DNA of 64,000 nt, from NCBI GenBank assembly GCA_934255455.1, contig CAKQNS010000002.1:1-64000 (forward strand), given 5' to 3'. The position numbers and the translations under genes are program-made. Positions 25,090-34,564 of this stretch are shown piece by piece; position 1 is the first letter of the stretch, and each line of letters begins with the position of its first letter. This stretch comes from an uncultured Alphaproteobacteria bacterium. Its GTDB lineage: Bacteria; Pseudomonadota; Alphaproteobacteria; Rs-D84. The notes below the pieces were generated by a model. It was given only the letters and a program-made list of their open reading frames with translations, had not been told where the DNA came from and made no database searches.

Positions 25090-25160
25090 AAAAAACCCCT
25101 TTTCCTTTTGGGGTAATTTTATCATAAATTCTGTCCCCATTCAAATACATTTTACAAACA

Positions 25161-25188
25161 ATTACGCGCACCGTTTGGTGCGCGTAAT
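25161..25188. repeat. Perfect 12-bp-arm hairpin
   Basis: ATTACGCGCACC-GTTT-GGTGCGCGTAAT. No strong T-run. It lies between two minus-strand genes, next to 14-bp repeat locus D. Confidence 0.8.
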
Positions 25189-25192
25189 ATCT

Positions 25193-25220
25193 GTTATCTA
25201 TGTTCTGTTGTCTATTCTCT
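25193..25220. repeat. 14-bp tandem repeat element, locus D (2 diverged units)
   Basis: GTTATCTATGTTCT and GTTGTCTATTCTCT, 8 bp before the terminator hairpin of the lipoprotein gene, as at the other loci. Confidence 0.65.
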
Positions 25221-25225
25221 AAAAA

Positions 25226-25250
25226 AAAATGCGCCGACGGCGCATTTTTT
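25226..25250 (-). terminator. Terminator of the 25252-25635 lipoprotein gene
   Basis: ATGCGCC-GAC-GGCGCAT flanked by A9 and T6, directly at the stop. Confidence 0.9.
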
Positions 25251-25251
25251 A

Positions 25252-25635
25252 TTATTGTGCAACGATGACATAACGGCGTTTCAGCACAGGTTGACCACAT
25301 GTCGCGCAACCACACGATGGGTTTGCAACCTGAACAGGTTGGGCAACCGTGACTTCGCGTGCCGCTGGGACCAAAATGCGGCGATCGTGACGCGGTTCCT
25401 GGCCCAGGTTATCGCGTTCATACAAATCTGCGCAACGGGTATTGCGATAAACGATTTTCTTGCTGTTGTCCATATCGGAAATTTCACGATTGAAACGATG
25501 ACCTTCTTCGCCGATATAATATACGCAATCTTCGCCTTCTTGGGAATATTTCACGCCACCCTTGTAATAATCATAACTGCCAGCGCAGCCAACCAATGCC
25601 GTTAAAGCAAAAACAGAAACCAAAGTTTTTTTCAT
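25252..25635 (-). CDS. Small lipoprotein of unknown function
   Basis: 127 aa. Lipoprotein signal MKKTLVSVFALTALVGC with Cys17. Mature part: YDYYKGGVKYSQEGEDCVYY, RNTRCADLYERDN, and a tail with NPSCGCATCGQP, a Cys cluster that could bind metal or form disulfides. I do not recognise the family. Start 25635 chosen for the signal peptide; the frame extends eight codons upstream. Confidence 0.75.
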   Translation of the reverse strand: MKKTLVSVFALTALVGCAGSYDYYKGGVKYSQEGEDCVYYIGEEGHRFNREISDMDNSKKIVYRNTRCADLYERDNLGQEPRHDRRILVPAAREVTVAQPVQVANPSCGCATCGQPVLKRRYVIVAQ

Positions 25636-25765
25636 AATATGTGTCCCTTTGTTAAACACCGTTTTGTTTCTCTGCCATCTCCCGATTCGTGATTCTATTG
25701 TTGCACAAAATCCGTCATTGTCAAGATTTGTTGTAAATTTTCCGCGGGCACCACCGCCACAAATA

Positions 25766-25774
25766 TGGTATAAT
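25766..25774 (+). promoter_or_regulatory. Extended -10 promoter of fba
   Basis: TGG-TATAAT: a perfect extended -10 22 bp before the start, with no good -35, as usual for this promoter class. Confidence 0.6.
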
Positions 25775-25795
25775 CACCGCAAAAGGAAATGTATT

Positions 25796-26740
25796 ATGAA
25801 ATATTCTGAATTTGGTTTGGTAAACACCCGCGCAACATTTGCCGACGCAATTCGTCGCCACTATGCGGTGCCGGCATTTAATTTCTATAATATGGAAACA
25901 TTGCAGGCCATTTTGTCCGCCGCACGCGACGCGCACAGCCCGGTTATTCTGGCCGTGTCTGAATCCGCGCTGAAATACATGGGCGGCGATATGCTGATGG
26001 GAATGATACGCGGCGCGAACATTCGCGACAACGAACGCATAACATTGCACCTGGACCACGGGGCCAGTTTTGACGCATGTAAAACGGCACTGGAACTGGG
26101 ATTTTCATCCGTTATGATTGACGCCAGCAAATTGCCATTTGACGGAAACATGGAACTGTCGCGTCGCGTTGCCGAATTGGCACACAAATACGACGCATCG
26201 GTCGAAGCGGAATTGGGCACCATATCCGGCATCGAAGACGAAAATACTTTTTCCGACCATTCCAGTTATACCGACCCCAACGATGTAATAAAATTTGTGA
26301 ACGCAACCGGAATTGATTCATTGGCCATCGCCATCGGAACCAGCCACGGCGCATATAAACGCAAAAACGAAAATGAAAAACTGCGCCTGGATATATTGGA
26401 TGAAATCGCCAAACAATTACCGGAATTTCCACTGGTATTGCACGGTGCATCCAGCATTCCGCAACACTTTGTCAAAACCATAAATGAATTTGGTGGCGCA
26501 CTGCCCGGTGCACTGGGCATTGACACACAACAATTACGCGCGGCGACCGAAATGAACATTTGCAAAATAAATGTCGACAGCGATTCCCGTCTGGCATTTA
26601 CCGCGGGCGTCCGTGCGACGCTGGGCCAACACCCCGAAATGTTTAACCCGCGCGATTTCCTGAAATCCGCCCGCCAGAATATCTATGACAACTGCATAGA
26701 TGAAATCAAAAACATCATGGGTTCGGATAATAAGTTGTAA
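25796..26740 (+). CDS. fba: Class II fructose-bisphosphate aldolase
   Basis: 314 aa, zinc-dependent aldolase of glycolysis/gluconeogenesis. LHLDHGASFD, EAELGTISGIEDE, IGTSHGAYK and LVLHGASSIP carry the metal- and phosphate-binding residues, and NICKINVDSDSR the later signature. AAAAGGAAA precedes the ATG at 25796. The upstream open frame has no start support. Confidence 0.93.
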   Translation: MKYSEFGLVNTRATFADAIRRHYAVPAFNFYNMETLQAILSAARDAHSPVILAVSESALKYMGGDMLMGMIRGANIRDNERITLHLDHGASFDACKTALELGFSSVMIDASKLPFDGNMELSRRVAELAHKYDASVEAELGTISGIEDENTFSDHSSYTDPNDVIKFVNATGIDSLAIAIGTSHGAYKRKNENEKLRLDILDEIAKQLPEFPLVLHGASSIPQHFVKTINEFGGALPGALGIDTQQLRAATEMNICKINVDSDSRLAFTAGVRATLGQHPEMFNPRDFLKSARQNIYDNCIDEIKNIMGSDNKL

Positions 26741-26749
26741 AGGCACAAA

Positions 26750-28015
26750 ATGAAATTTGCACCACGCATACATAAATTATCAAATGACCTGAATGTTATT
26801 CTGGACAATTTTGATATCGCAACCGCATGCGTCGAAATCGCAATACACTCTGGGGCCACGGACGAATCCGACGCGTCCGAATTCGGCATAACGCACTTTG
26901 TTGAACACATGCTGTCCAAGGGAACGCACCAACACCCGGACACAATGGACAACACAACCAATATTCCCATATCTATTGGCGGTGTGCGCAATGCCGGAAC
27001 AACATACGACAAGATGTGTTTGTTTGGGCGCGTGCTGGCCGAAAATCTGGATAAACTGCTGGGGCTGTTTTCAGAACAATTGCGCGAATCCCTGTTTGAC
27101 CCGCACAAGATTGAAATTGAACGCGACGTAATTCTGGACGAATACAGACGCAAAATGATGGACAGCGCGGCCGTGTTTAACATATTTTCCAATGAAAAAT
27201 TATTTGGCGCGCATAATATTCTGGGGACGCCAGATACTATAAAATCATTTCCACGCGAACAACTGGTATATTATTTTTATAAAATATTGTCTGCACAAAA
27301 TATGACCATCTGCATATCTGGGAAAATCATTGATTCAGAAAAAACATTACAACATTTGGAACAATTGTTCGGATGGATTCCATCATTCCCAGTGCATCAC
27401 ACACAACAAAAAATTATATCAATCGTTGCACATAATCCAAAAAACAATCAGGCAAACATTCAATTGCGCTTTGCGTTTGAAAATACAATTCCCACTGATT
27501 TACAACATAGACCCCAAACACTGGCTGCGAACAGATTCAGTTTCTTGTTGGGAAAAAAATTGTACGAAATTATTCGCAACAAACTGGGACTGGCATACGG
27601 CATATCCACAGCACATTTTGGCAACGCATGCGTATATGCGAACAGCATAAACACATCAACCGGCCCACAAAATATTGACGCGGTAATTGCAACGATTGCG
27701 CGCGAATGTGCCACTGCGCGCATGAAACCCGAAATTTCCGATGACGATGTTGCGCGGCTGCGCATGCTGATGAAATTACAATTTGCCGACATCATGGAAT
27801 CCGCATCAAAACGCTGTGGAAAACTGTTGGAACATTGGCATCAATATGGCGCACTTTACGATCTGATGGGGGAAATGTACATAAATGACCAAATGACAAA
27901 ATCAAACATCATTGACGCCGCAAAAAATTTCTTTGCTCCGCCGGCATCAATCCTGACCCAAGGGCCAGAGATAAGTTCTGATTTGCAAAAAATCTGGAAC
28001 GATAATTTCAAATAA
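26750..28015 (+). CDS. M16-family zinc peptidase (processing-peptidase-like)
   Basis: 421 aa. The inverted zinc motif H49-F-V-E52-H53 (THFVEHMLSKGT) and the downstream Glu in IERDVILDEYRR show an active M16B subunit. The second half keeps the non-catalytic M16_C fold (RNKLGLAYGIS). No signal peptide, so cytosolic. Relatives degrade peptides or process precursors; the substrate is unknown. It starts 9 bp after fba, forming a two-gene operon. Confidence 0.92.
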   Translation: MKFAPRIHKLSNDLNVILDNFDIATACVEIAIHSGATDESDASEFGITHFVEHMLSKGTHQHPDTMDNTTNIPISIGGVRNAGTTYDKMCLFGRVLAENLDKLLGLFSEQLRESLFDPHKIEIERDVILDEYRRKMMDSAAVFNIFSNEKLFGAHNILGTPDTIKSFPREQLVYYFYKILSAQNMTICISGKIIDSEKTLQHLEQLFGWIPSFPVHHTQQKIISIVAHNPKNNQANIQLRFAFENTIPTDLQHRPQTLAANRFSFLLGKKLYEIIRNKLGLAYGISTAHFGNACVYANSINTSTGPQNIDAVIATIARECATARMKPEISDDDVARLRMLMKLQFADIMESASKRCGKLLEHWHQYGALYDLMGEMYINDQMTKSNIIDAAKNFFAPPASILTQGPEISSDLQKIWNDNFK

Positions 28016-28050
28016 AAACACGCGCCGAATGGCGCGTGGTTTTATTATTT
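28015..28050 (+). terminator. Terminator of fba-M16 operon
   Basis: CACGCGCC-GAAT-GGCGCGTG then GTTTTATT, at the peptidase stop. Confidence 0.9.
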
Positions 28051-28053
28051 CAA

Positions 28054-28146
28054 AAAAAAATTAGAACGGTGCAGATGGTGGGTGTGACGAAGGCGAAGTG
28101 TATTAAACATACACGAGCCGCCGCCACGCCCGCCAGATGTGCCGTT
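28054..28146 (-). repeat. Long imperfect palindrome downstream of efp
   Basis: The outer arms around 28066-28085 and 28128-28147 pair with mostly G-U style mismatches. The inner stem GTGTAT/ATACAC closes at about 28107-28122. On the minus strand it is followed by a T9 run, so it may also end efp transcription. Confidence 0.5.
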
Positions 28147-28151
28147 ATAAA

Positions 28152-28721
28152 TTATTTGGCGCGTTCAACATATTCCAGGGTTTCGGTGTTGACCACGATT
28201 TTTTCGCCGGCTTCGACAAACAATGGAACCTGGACGCGAATACCGTTATCCAAAACGGCCGGTTTGCCGCCACTGCTGGATGCGGTTTGGCCCTTTAACG
28301 CTGGTTCGGTTTCTTCGACAGTTGCGATAACTGTTTTTGGCAACGAGATAGATACTGGTTTACCCTCGACAAAATTCGCCTTTACATTCATTTCTGGGGC
28401 CAAGAATTTCATTTGTTCGCCCAATGATTCAACCGGCATTGTGAATTGTTCATAATCAGACAGGTTCATAAAGAACGCATCCGTACCATCAGAATACAGA
28501 TATTGGCATTCAAAATCTTCGACCATCAGTTTTTCAACCTTGTCTTCGGCACGCCAACGATCGCCGCCCTTGTTGCCAGAATCAATATCACGCAGGTCTG
28601 CCTGGACGAACGCACCGCCCTTGCCCGGTTTTACCTTGGTAATAGATGTTACAGAATAACGACGGCCATTGTGCGAAATCACCAAACCGACGCGCATATC
28701 ATTTGCAATATATGATGCCAT
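28152..28721 (-). CDS. efp: Elongation factor P
   Basis: 189 aa, three beta-barrel domains. It relieves ribosome stalling at polyproline. The domain I tip reads VKPGKGGAF, with the Lys that EpmA-type enzymes modify. The C-terminal part has the usual GIRVQVPLFVEAGEKI. ATG at 28721 after AGAGGT. It follows ppa by 65 bp. Confidence 0.96.
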   Translation of the reverse strand: MASYIANDMRVGLVISHNGRRYSVTSITKVKPGKGGAFVQADLRDIDSGNKGGDRWRAEDKVEKLMVEDFECQYLYSDGTDAFFMNLSDYEQFTMPVESLGEQMKFLAPEMNVKANFVEGKPVSISLPKTVIATVEETEPALKGQTASSSGGKPAVLDNGIRVQVPLFVEAGEKIVVNTETLEYVERAK

Positions 28722-28786
28722 TGTTTTTACCTCTTTGATTTTTAGTGTTTGGATTATAAAAACGCAACCGCCGCTATGCAAGAAAT

Positions 28787-29329
28787 TTATTGCGCCGTGC
28801 GTTTATGTGCCCAATACCGGTCGATGCTTTCCATAATCAATTGGTCCGCCGCATCGCGATTGGCCCAACCCTTTATTTTCGACCAAGAATTAGGTTGCAA
28901 ATCCTTGTAATGGCGAAAGAAATATTCGATTTTAGACCGCAATATTTCCGGTAATTGTTCCACATAGTTCGTGTTTGTATAAAACGGATCGATTTTATCC
29001 AATGGTACGCAGATAATTTTCTCGTCCCCGCCGGCCTGGTCTTCCATAATCAATGCACCGATGGGTCGAACCTCGATCAAAACGCCGGGACGCAGTGGCG
29101 CATTACACACAACCACACAATCCAATGGGTCACCATCATCCCCCAATGTACCCGGGAAATATCCATAGTTCGCCGGATATGCCATCGGCGCGTGCAAAAT
29201 ACGATCCACCCGCAACAGACCCGATTCCTTGTTTATTTCATATTTAACAACACCATTTTCAGGAATTTCAATAATTGCATTCATTTGCTTTGGCGGCATT
29301 TTGCCAGGCGCGATTTCTTCAATATTCAT
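28787..29329 (-). CDS. ppa: Inorganic pyrophosphatase
   Basis: 180 aa, family I. It hydrolyses PPi from biosynthetic reactions. NYGYFPGTLGDDGDPLDCVV carries the Asp residues that bind Mg2+; KYEINKESGLLRVDR and FFRHYKDLQ are also conserved. The start MNIEEIAPG at 29329 has GGAAA upstream. Length is normal. Confidence 0.97.
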   Translation of the reverse strand: MNIEEIAPGKMPPKQMNAIIEIPENGVVKYEINKESGLLRVDRILHAPMAYPANYGYFPGTLGDDGDPLDCVVVCNAPLRPGVLIEVRPIGALIMEDQAGGDEKIICVPLDKIDPFYTNTNYVEQLPEILRSKIEYFFRHYKDLQPNSWSKIKGWANRDAADQLIMESIDRYWAHKRTAQ

Positions 29330-29393
29330 AATATGTTTCCTTTGATTACCCAAATGATACTATCAGAAAAACACCGCGTTGCAACAATGTTCA

Positions 29394-29421
29394 TAAAAAA
29401 AATCCCGCAAATGCGGGATTT
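29394..29421 (-). terminator. Terminator of dnaN
   Basis: AATCCCGC-AAAT-GCGGGATT with T-run, 8 bp past the dnaN stop. Confidence 0.9.
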
Positions 29422-29428
29422 TTTTATT

Positions 29429-30547
29429 TTACATGCGCATCGGCATCAATATAAACAATGCGTCGGTGTCCTTGTCCGTCGATTTAATAATCGTTGGCGA
29501 CAACGGATCCTGCATTTCCATCTGGAATTTTTCACCTTCAACCTGGCCGGCAACATCCATCAAGAATTTCACATTAAATGTGACCGTAAACGATGCATCA
29601 CCATTGTATTCAATGTCCAATTCCTGGGTTGCGGTACCGGCATCTGGGCTGGACGCATTCACAACCAATTTGTTCATTGAATATGTCAATTGCACAGATT
29701 TTGTTTTATCCATACTGGCAACAGACACCAAATCGACCGCGTTCAAGAACTGTTTTCTGTCCAGAACGGCAATTTTATCGTTGCCCTTTGGAATTACAAC
29801 ACGATAGTTCGGATATTGCGCATCAACCAGTTTGCTGGTCAAAATTGCCGAACCAACTGTGAAACGCGCCTTGGTATCGGACAATTCAACCGTCACATCA
29901 TCAACAGTTGCATCTTCCAATAATTTGGACAATTCACCAATCACGCGACGCGGCAAAATAACCGCCGGCATTTCTGCACTGCCCGCGGGGGCCGGCATTG
30001 CACACAGCGCCATACGCTGGGCATCGGTGGCAACCGCGGTCAACATTTTTTCTTTGCCTTCGTCCGCAATGTGGAAATAAATACCACCCAAATGATAGCG
30101 AACATCGTCGGTTGGAATTGCAAATTTGGTTTGGTTTATCAAATGCGCCAAATCGCCAGTTGTCATCTGGAATTTTGTGGTCAGATTGCTGCCCGCCATG
30201 GCCGGGAAATTTTCCGCCGGCAATGTTGGCAAACGGAATACGGCGCGCCCACTGGACACAACCAATTGGTCACCCGATTGTTTGAAAGTAATTTCGGCAT
30301 CATCCGGCAATTTACGAACAATATCATACAACATCTGGACCGGAACAGTTGTTTTTCCACCCAATGTAATATCGGCCGCAACATGTTCAACCAATTCCAA
30401 ATCAACATTTGTCGCAGACAGGATTAAATCATCTGCAACCTCTAACTTTACATTCATCAATATCGGCAGTGTTGCGCGCTTTTCCACAATTGATTGCATG
30501 TGGCCCAATGCACGAATTAAAACCTGACGAAATACTGAAAATTCCAT
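29429..30547 (-). CDS. dnaN: DNA polymerase III beta sliding clamp
   Basis: 372 aa, three repeated clamp domains. It begins MEFSVFRQVLIRALGHMQSI and ends LFILMPMRM, the typical clamp terminus. AGGAG lies 7 nt before the ATG. It is 13 kb from dnaA, not in the dnaA-dnaN-recF cluster found in many bacteria. Confidence 0.97.
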   Translation of the reverse strand: MEFSVFRQVLIRALGHMQSIVEKRATLPILMNVKLEVADDLILSATNVDLELVEHVAADITLGGKTTVPVQMLYDIVRKLPDDAEITFKQSGDQLVVSSGRAVFRLPTLPAENFPAMAGSNLTTKFQMTTGDLAHLINQTKFAIPTDDVRYHLGGIYFHIADEGKEKMLTAVATDAQRMALCAMPAPAGSAEMPAVILPRRVIGELSKLLEDATVDDVTVELSDTKARFTVGSAILTSKLVDAQYPNYRVVIPKGNDKIAVLDRKQFLNAVDLVSVASMDKTKSVQLTYSMNKLVVNASSPDAGTATQELDIEYNGDASFTVTFNVKFLMDVAGQVEGEKFQMEMQDPLSPTIIKSTDKDTDALFILMPMRM

Positions 30548-30592
30548 AACACGCTCCTAGTATCTATATGTGTTCCCACATTCTTTTGTTCG

Positions 30593-30622
30593 ATTTTACC
30601 AAAAAATGCCGATTCGGTGCAA
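30593..30622 (-). promoter_or_regulatory. Probable dnaN promoter
   Basis: TTGCAC (30622-30617), 18 bp, TAAAAT (30598-30593), 45 bp before the dnaN ATG. Confidence 0.45.
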
Positions 30623-30680
30623 GGGGAAAACAAAGCCCGTACAATCGGTTTGTTATTTGCGGATAATTGCTTTTTGTCAA

Positions 30681-30705
30681 AAACAAAAACGCCCCAAACG
30701 GGGCG
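30681..30705 (-). terminator. Terminator of cdaA operon
   Basis: CGCCCC-AAAC-GGGGCG with a TTTTTGTTT run on the minus strand. Confidence 0.85.
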
Positions 30706-30708
30706 ATT

Positions 30709-31467
30709 TTACTTTGCCAGAACTTTGGACAATTTGGTTCGCAATTTTTTTATATCGTCGTACTTTGTAAATTTTCCCTTTTCGGCAATTGATATGTCAC
30801 CACTTTCTTCGGATACCACCAAAACGGTCGCACTGGATAATTCCGACAACCCCAGCGCCGCACGGTGACGTGTACCATATTTCCAATTCAGATTATTTTG
30901 CGACAATGGCAAAATTGCACCAGCATACGCAATACGATTTCGGTCTATTATTACCGCTCCATCATGCAATGGCGTTTTGTTAAAGAATATGGTCAACAAC
31001 AATTCACTGGTAATAACGGCATCTATGCGAACGCCCTTCTTTTCAATGACGCTTTCGTCCAATGTTGACGGAAACACAATCAACGCACCGGTATGTTTTG
31101 CCGACATATATTCAACCGCACTGCAAATTGCATCCAATCCGCGGGTATCTTGGGCGCTGGCATCACCAAGATGAAATATGCGGGACCAGCCTTCGATATT
31201 TCCCATCAACGCCATAAATTTTCGCAATTCTGGTTGGAATATAACAATCAAGCCCAATGACAAGAACAATGCCGTCCAATGCAAAAACGCCCCCAGTAAA
31301 TCCAGATGCGCCCACGACAAAATAAAACTGAGTATCCACAGCGCCGCCAGCCCAAACAACCCACGCACCAATTTTTCAGACGATGTGTTGCGAATAAAAC
31401 CGCGGTAAAATAACCATACAATCGCCGCGATAATAATAACCTGAATAAAACCCAACCAATTAAACAT
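30709..31467 (-). CDS. cdaA: Diadenylate cyclase CdaA (c-di-AMP synthase)
   Basis: 252 aa. Three N-terminal membrane segments (about 4-75), then the DisA_N/DAC domain with NKTPLHDGAVIID and YGTRHRAALGLSE, the DGA and RHR motifs that bind and join two ATP. It would make c-di-AMP at the inner membrane. GGGGGAAAA overlaps the end of asmA and the genes are 3 bp apart. The usual partners cdaR (ybbR) and glmM are not here. Unusual for an alphaproteobacterium. Confidence 0.92.
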   Translation of the reverse strand: MFNWLGFIQVIIIAAIVWLFYRGFIRNTSSEKLVRGLFGLAALWILSFILSWAHLDLLGAFLHWTALFLSLGLIVIFQPELRKFMALMGNIEGWSRIFHLGDASAQDTRGLDAICSAVEYMSAKHTGALIVFPSTLDESVIEKKGVRIDAVITSELLLTIFFNKTPLHDGAVIIDRNRIAYAGAILPLSQNNLNWKYGTRHRAALGLSELSSATVLVVSEESGDISIAEKGKFTKYDDIKKLRTKLSKVLAK

Positions 31468-31470
31468 TTT

Positions 31471-33564
31471 TTATTTTTCCCCCTGTGTTTGTTTTGACAT
31501 AATTGTTTGTTGTAATTCTGGTATCGGCAAATTCATCCATTCTGGGTCGTTGCGCATATCTGGCGCACCGCGTTCCATGGCGGTTTCGCACGGATGATCA
31601 TCCGCCAGCCAATTTTCCAACAAATCCCCAGCCAGTAAACCAACGCCCGCCCCCGCGACCAAACCGATACCACCGGTAAATGGCGCCAACAACAATCCCA
31701 AACCGGTTGCTGATGCAACCTTGCCCGCGACGGCCGCACCACTGATGCGGACATCTGGCTCGGACAAATTGCCACTGATTTCTATGGAATTTACAACATT
31801 TCCGGTCAACGATAATTTCAGTCCACGCACCGGAACCGTGGTCAATGCCATTTTCATATTTTCGCCCCCCAAATTCAAATTACCTGCCAGGCGCAAATTG
31901 ATAACATTTGTTTCAACCGCAACGCCATTTTGCGTTTCGGCAACGCCATCGCGCAATTTAGTATTCAGGGCCACGCATTTAATCGTAAAACCGTTGTACT
32001 TTTTTTCGCTACGCAACGAATCTTCTATTGCGTGCCGCACCGATGTAAGAAAATCTGTTCCGTACATATATGACATCAATGCCGAATGCGCATACCCCGT
32101 GCCCGATGATTTAATCTGGACCGGGCCGGTAATAGTCGACATCATTTCCGACAAATTGGTTCCATTGCCCTGAATATATAAATCTATGTTCGTGGGCAGC
32201 CCAGATATAAAATCAGATTCCCAAACCTCGTTCAATATTTGACCAATCAATATATCACGTCCAGTTGCCGCCACGGTCGCAAATATGCGTCCATCGGCAT
32301 CAATGTCGCCATCGGCACCAATTTGAATATTGCCACCACCAATTGTGGCCCCCATATCAATTCGCACCACGCGGTTTTGCACTTTTGCGGTCAAATCAAT
32401 TTGCCCAATTGTCAAATCACGATAAACAATCAGTTTGCCAATCTTGGCCCGAACGGTGCCATTAAATCCGCCGATTTCACGTCCAAACAGCGGGATATCA
32501 TGAAACGCGTTTAATTCACGATCGGGGTGCGTCCAATTGCCATCATATACATCGGGGAATATCTGAATCAGATTTAACGATTTTGATTCAACATTCGCAT
32601 TCAATTGTGGTGTCGCCCGCGACCAATCAAATGCACCCGATATGGTCAATTCGTTCCCACGCACCACAATTGACGATTTGCGCAATGTCAGTTTTGAATG
32701 ATCCAACCCGCCCGCAATGTTCACCTGCATCTTTGGCACTTTGTGCAAGTCCAATTTCAGCAAACGCCCCACTGCACGAATGTCTGGAATGTCACCCTTG
32801 ATTATAAAATCAATTGGCATACGGCTTTGGCCTTCAAGTGCGATATTTGCAATCAATGCATTTCCACCCGATGAAAAAGCAATACGCATTGGGTATACAC
32901 GGCGTTCGGCGTTATATTCCGAATATGTAATTATAAATGGAAATACATCATCACCATTTTTTATCCACCCAGCGTATTCACGCGAATCTGATTTCGGAAC
33001 ATACCGCAATTGAAACCCAGACAATGAATATGATTCATCAAAAATATGTGCGACCAGGTTTCGAACCTCTACCCCGCCCAAGCCAGGATCTGTAAATGGG
33101 TATTTTGACTGTACAGTTTTTGTCCCATCATCTGAGGCGGTATTATCAGCCAACGCCGACACAATAGAATATGCACCATCGGCGTTTTTTTCCAGGCATA
33201 CCGTCGCATCATACACCTTGATGTTTTGAATTGTTGGGCGCGATTGAAACAGTGAAAACAAATTCAATGTGACATCTATTTTTTCGGCACTGAATGCATA
33301 TTTATGTTTTGCCCAATCGGCATTCGGAACGCGCACCTGGTTTAATTCAATCCGCGGACGCAGCGAAAATTTCCACGACACGGCACCATCTATTTCAACC
33401 GGCATACCAGTCGCATTTTGTAATATCGACAAAATGTTGCCACGCAGTGTTTCCAAATTTACCTGGGATAACGCAATTACAAACGCCACAACCATACCGA
33501 CGATAAACAGCATGACTATGCGCATAATTGTCAGAAAAGATTTATTTCGTTTCCGTGTGACCAA
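31471..33564 (-). CDS. AsmA-family envelope protein
   Basis: 697 aa. N-terminal membrane anchor (about 14-34), AsmA N-domain (GMPVEIDGAVSWKFSLRPRI), a long beta-rich stretch typical of the AsmA/TamB lipid-transport-type proteins, and a Gly-rich hydrophobic end (ATGLGLLLAPFTGGIG) near residue 640. Probably periplasmic, moving or organising lipids. It starts with TTG at 33564, right after the rlu stop; an AGGGAAAG lies in place. Confidence 0.85.
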   Translation of the reverse strand: MVTRKRNKSFLTIMRIVMLFIVGMVVAFVIALSQVNLETLRGNILSILQNATGMPVEIDGAVSWKFSLRPRIELNQVRVPNADWAKHKYAFSAEKIDVTLNLFSLFQSRPTIQNIKVYDATVCLEKNADGAYSIVSALADNTASDDGTKTVQSKYPFTDPGLGGVEVRNLVAHIFDESYSLSGFQLRYVPKSDSREYAGWIKNGDDVFPFIITYSEYNAERRVYPMRIAFSSGGNALIANIALEGQSRMPIDFIIKGDIPDIRAVGRLLKLDLHKVPKMQVNIAGGLDHSKLTLRKSSIVVRGNELTISGAFDWSRATPQLNANVESKSLNLIQIFPDVYDGNWTHPDRELNAFHDIPLFGREIGGFNGTVRAKIGKLIVYRDLTIGQIDLTAKVQNRVVRIDMGATIGGGNIQIGADGDIDADGRIFATVAATGRDILIGQILNEVWESDFISGLPTNIDLYIQGNGTNLSEMMSTITGPVQIKSSGTGYAHSALMSYMYGTDFLTSVRHAIEDSLRSEKKYNGFTIKCVALNTKLRDGVAETQNGVAVETNVINLRLAGNLNLGGENMKMALTTVPVRGLKLSLTGNVVNSIEISGNLSEPDVRISGAAVAGKVASATGLGLLLAPFTGGIGLVAGAGVGLLAGDLLENWLADDHPCETAMERGAPDMRNDPEWMNLPIPELQQTIMSKQTQGEK

Positions 33565-33566
33565 TT

Positions 33567-34547
33567 TTACTTTCCCTGTGGTAAATGGAATTCAAAAAAT
33601 TCCATAACCGGCGTCATAAATGCCGGTGGTGTGGCGCGAAAAGTCATTATGCGCCCCGTTGTCGGGTGCTGAAAAGTCAACTGGTACGCCAACAAGAACA
33701 AATTGTTGGTTGCAATCACACCGCCCAGCGCATTGTCAATATGCCGCCCCGCCCCATATAACGCATCACCAACGATTGGTGCATTCAAAACGCATGCGCT
33801 GTGCACACGCAATTGGTGTGTACGGCCGGTTTTCGGCGAAAACAAAACCCATGACAAATGATCGCCAGCATTTGCCAAAACACGATATTCCGTAATTGCA
33901 CGTTGGGGGCGTTGACCGGCACCATTATTTACGCGCGCTGGACTGTCAAACACCTGGCCTTTGATCATATAGTCATCAATGATTCCATGCGACGGTTTAA
34001 CATCACCGTTTAACAATGCCAGATATTCTTTGTGCGCGGTTTTTGCCTGGAACGCGGTTGCCAAACTTTGCGCCGCACGCATATTTTTTGCAACGACCAA
34101 CAAACCAGATGTTTCGCGGTCCAACCGATGCACCAATGAAATTTTGTCATACGGAAACAACGCCGCCGCCATTTTATCCACAGATTTACGAATGCCCGTG
34201 CCACCCTGGACCGCCAATCCAGCCGGTTTATTAAACACCACGATATCGTCATCATTGTGAATGATACACCTGCGCAAATCTTCCAAATCAGTTAAAGAAA
34301 ATACGACACCACTCTCAGTCTTTTTGGTGCGTTGTTCGGCATATCCGGCAATTGTGGGCGGCACACGCACCACATCACCCGCCAGTAATATCTCGGTCCC
34401 GCGCACGCGACGTGAATTCACACGAATTTGCCCCCCACGACACAATTTGTAAAATTCGCGCTGTGGCATTGATGGAAAATGCCGCAAGAACCAGCGCAAC
34501 AAACGTGTGCCCTCTTCGGTCTGTGGAACTGTGATGAATTCAGCCAT
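33567..34547 (-). CDS. RluC/RluD-family rRNA pseudouridine synthase
   Basis: 326 aa. N-terminal S4-like domain (REFYKLCRGGQIRVNSRRVR), then the catalytic domain with HRLDRETSGLLVVAKN, whose Asp is the nucleophile, and KTGRTHQLRVH. It modifies uridines in 23S rRNA; which sites cannot be told. It lies between a pilin gene and asmA in one transcription unit. Confidence 0.93.
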   Translation of the reverse strand: MAEFITVPQTEEGTRLLRWFLRHFPSMPQREFYKLCRGGQIRVNSRRVRGTEILLAGDVVRVPPTIAGYAEQRTKKTESGVVFSLTDLEDLRRCIIHNDDDIVVFNKPAGLAVQGGTGIRKSVDKMAAALFPYDKISLVHRLDRETSGLLVVAKNMRAAQSLATAFQAKTAHKEYLALLNGDVKPSHGIIDDYMIKGQVFDSPARVNNGAGQRPQRAITEYRVLANAGDHLSWVLFSPKTGRTHQLRVHSACVLNAPIVGDALYGAGRHIDNALGGVIATNNLFLLAYQLTFQHPTTGRIMTFRATPPAFMTPVMEFFEFHLPQGK

Positions 34548-34564
34548 TGCAATACCCGTATATA

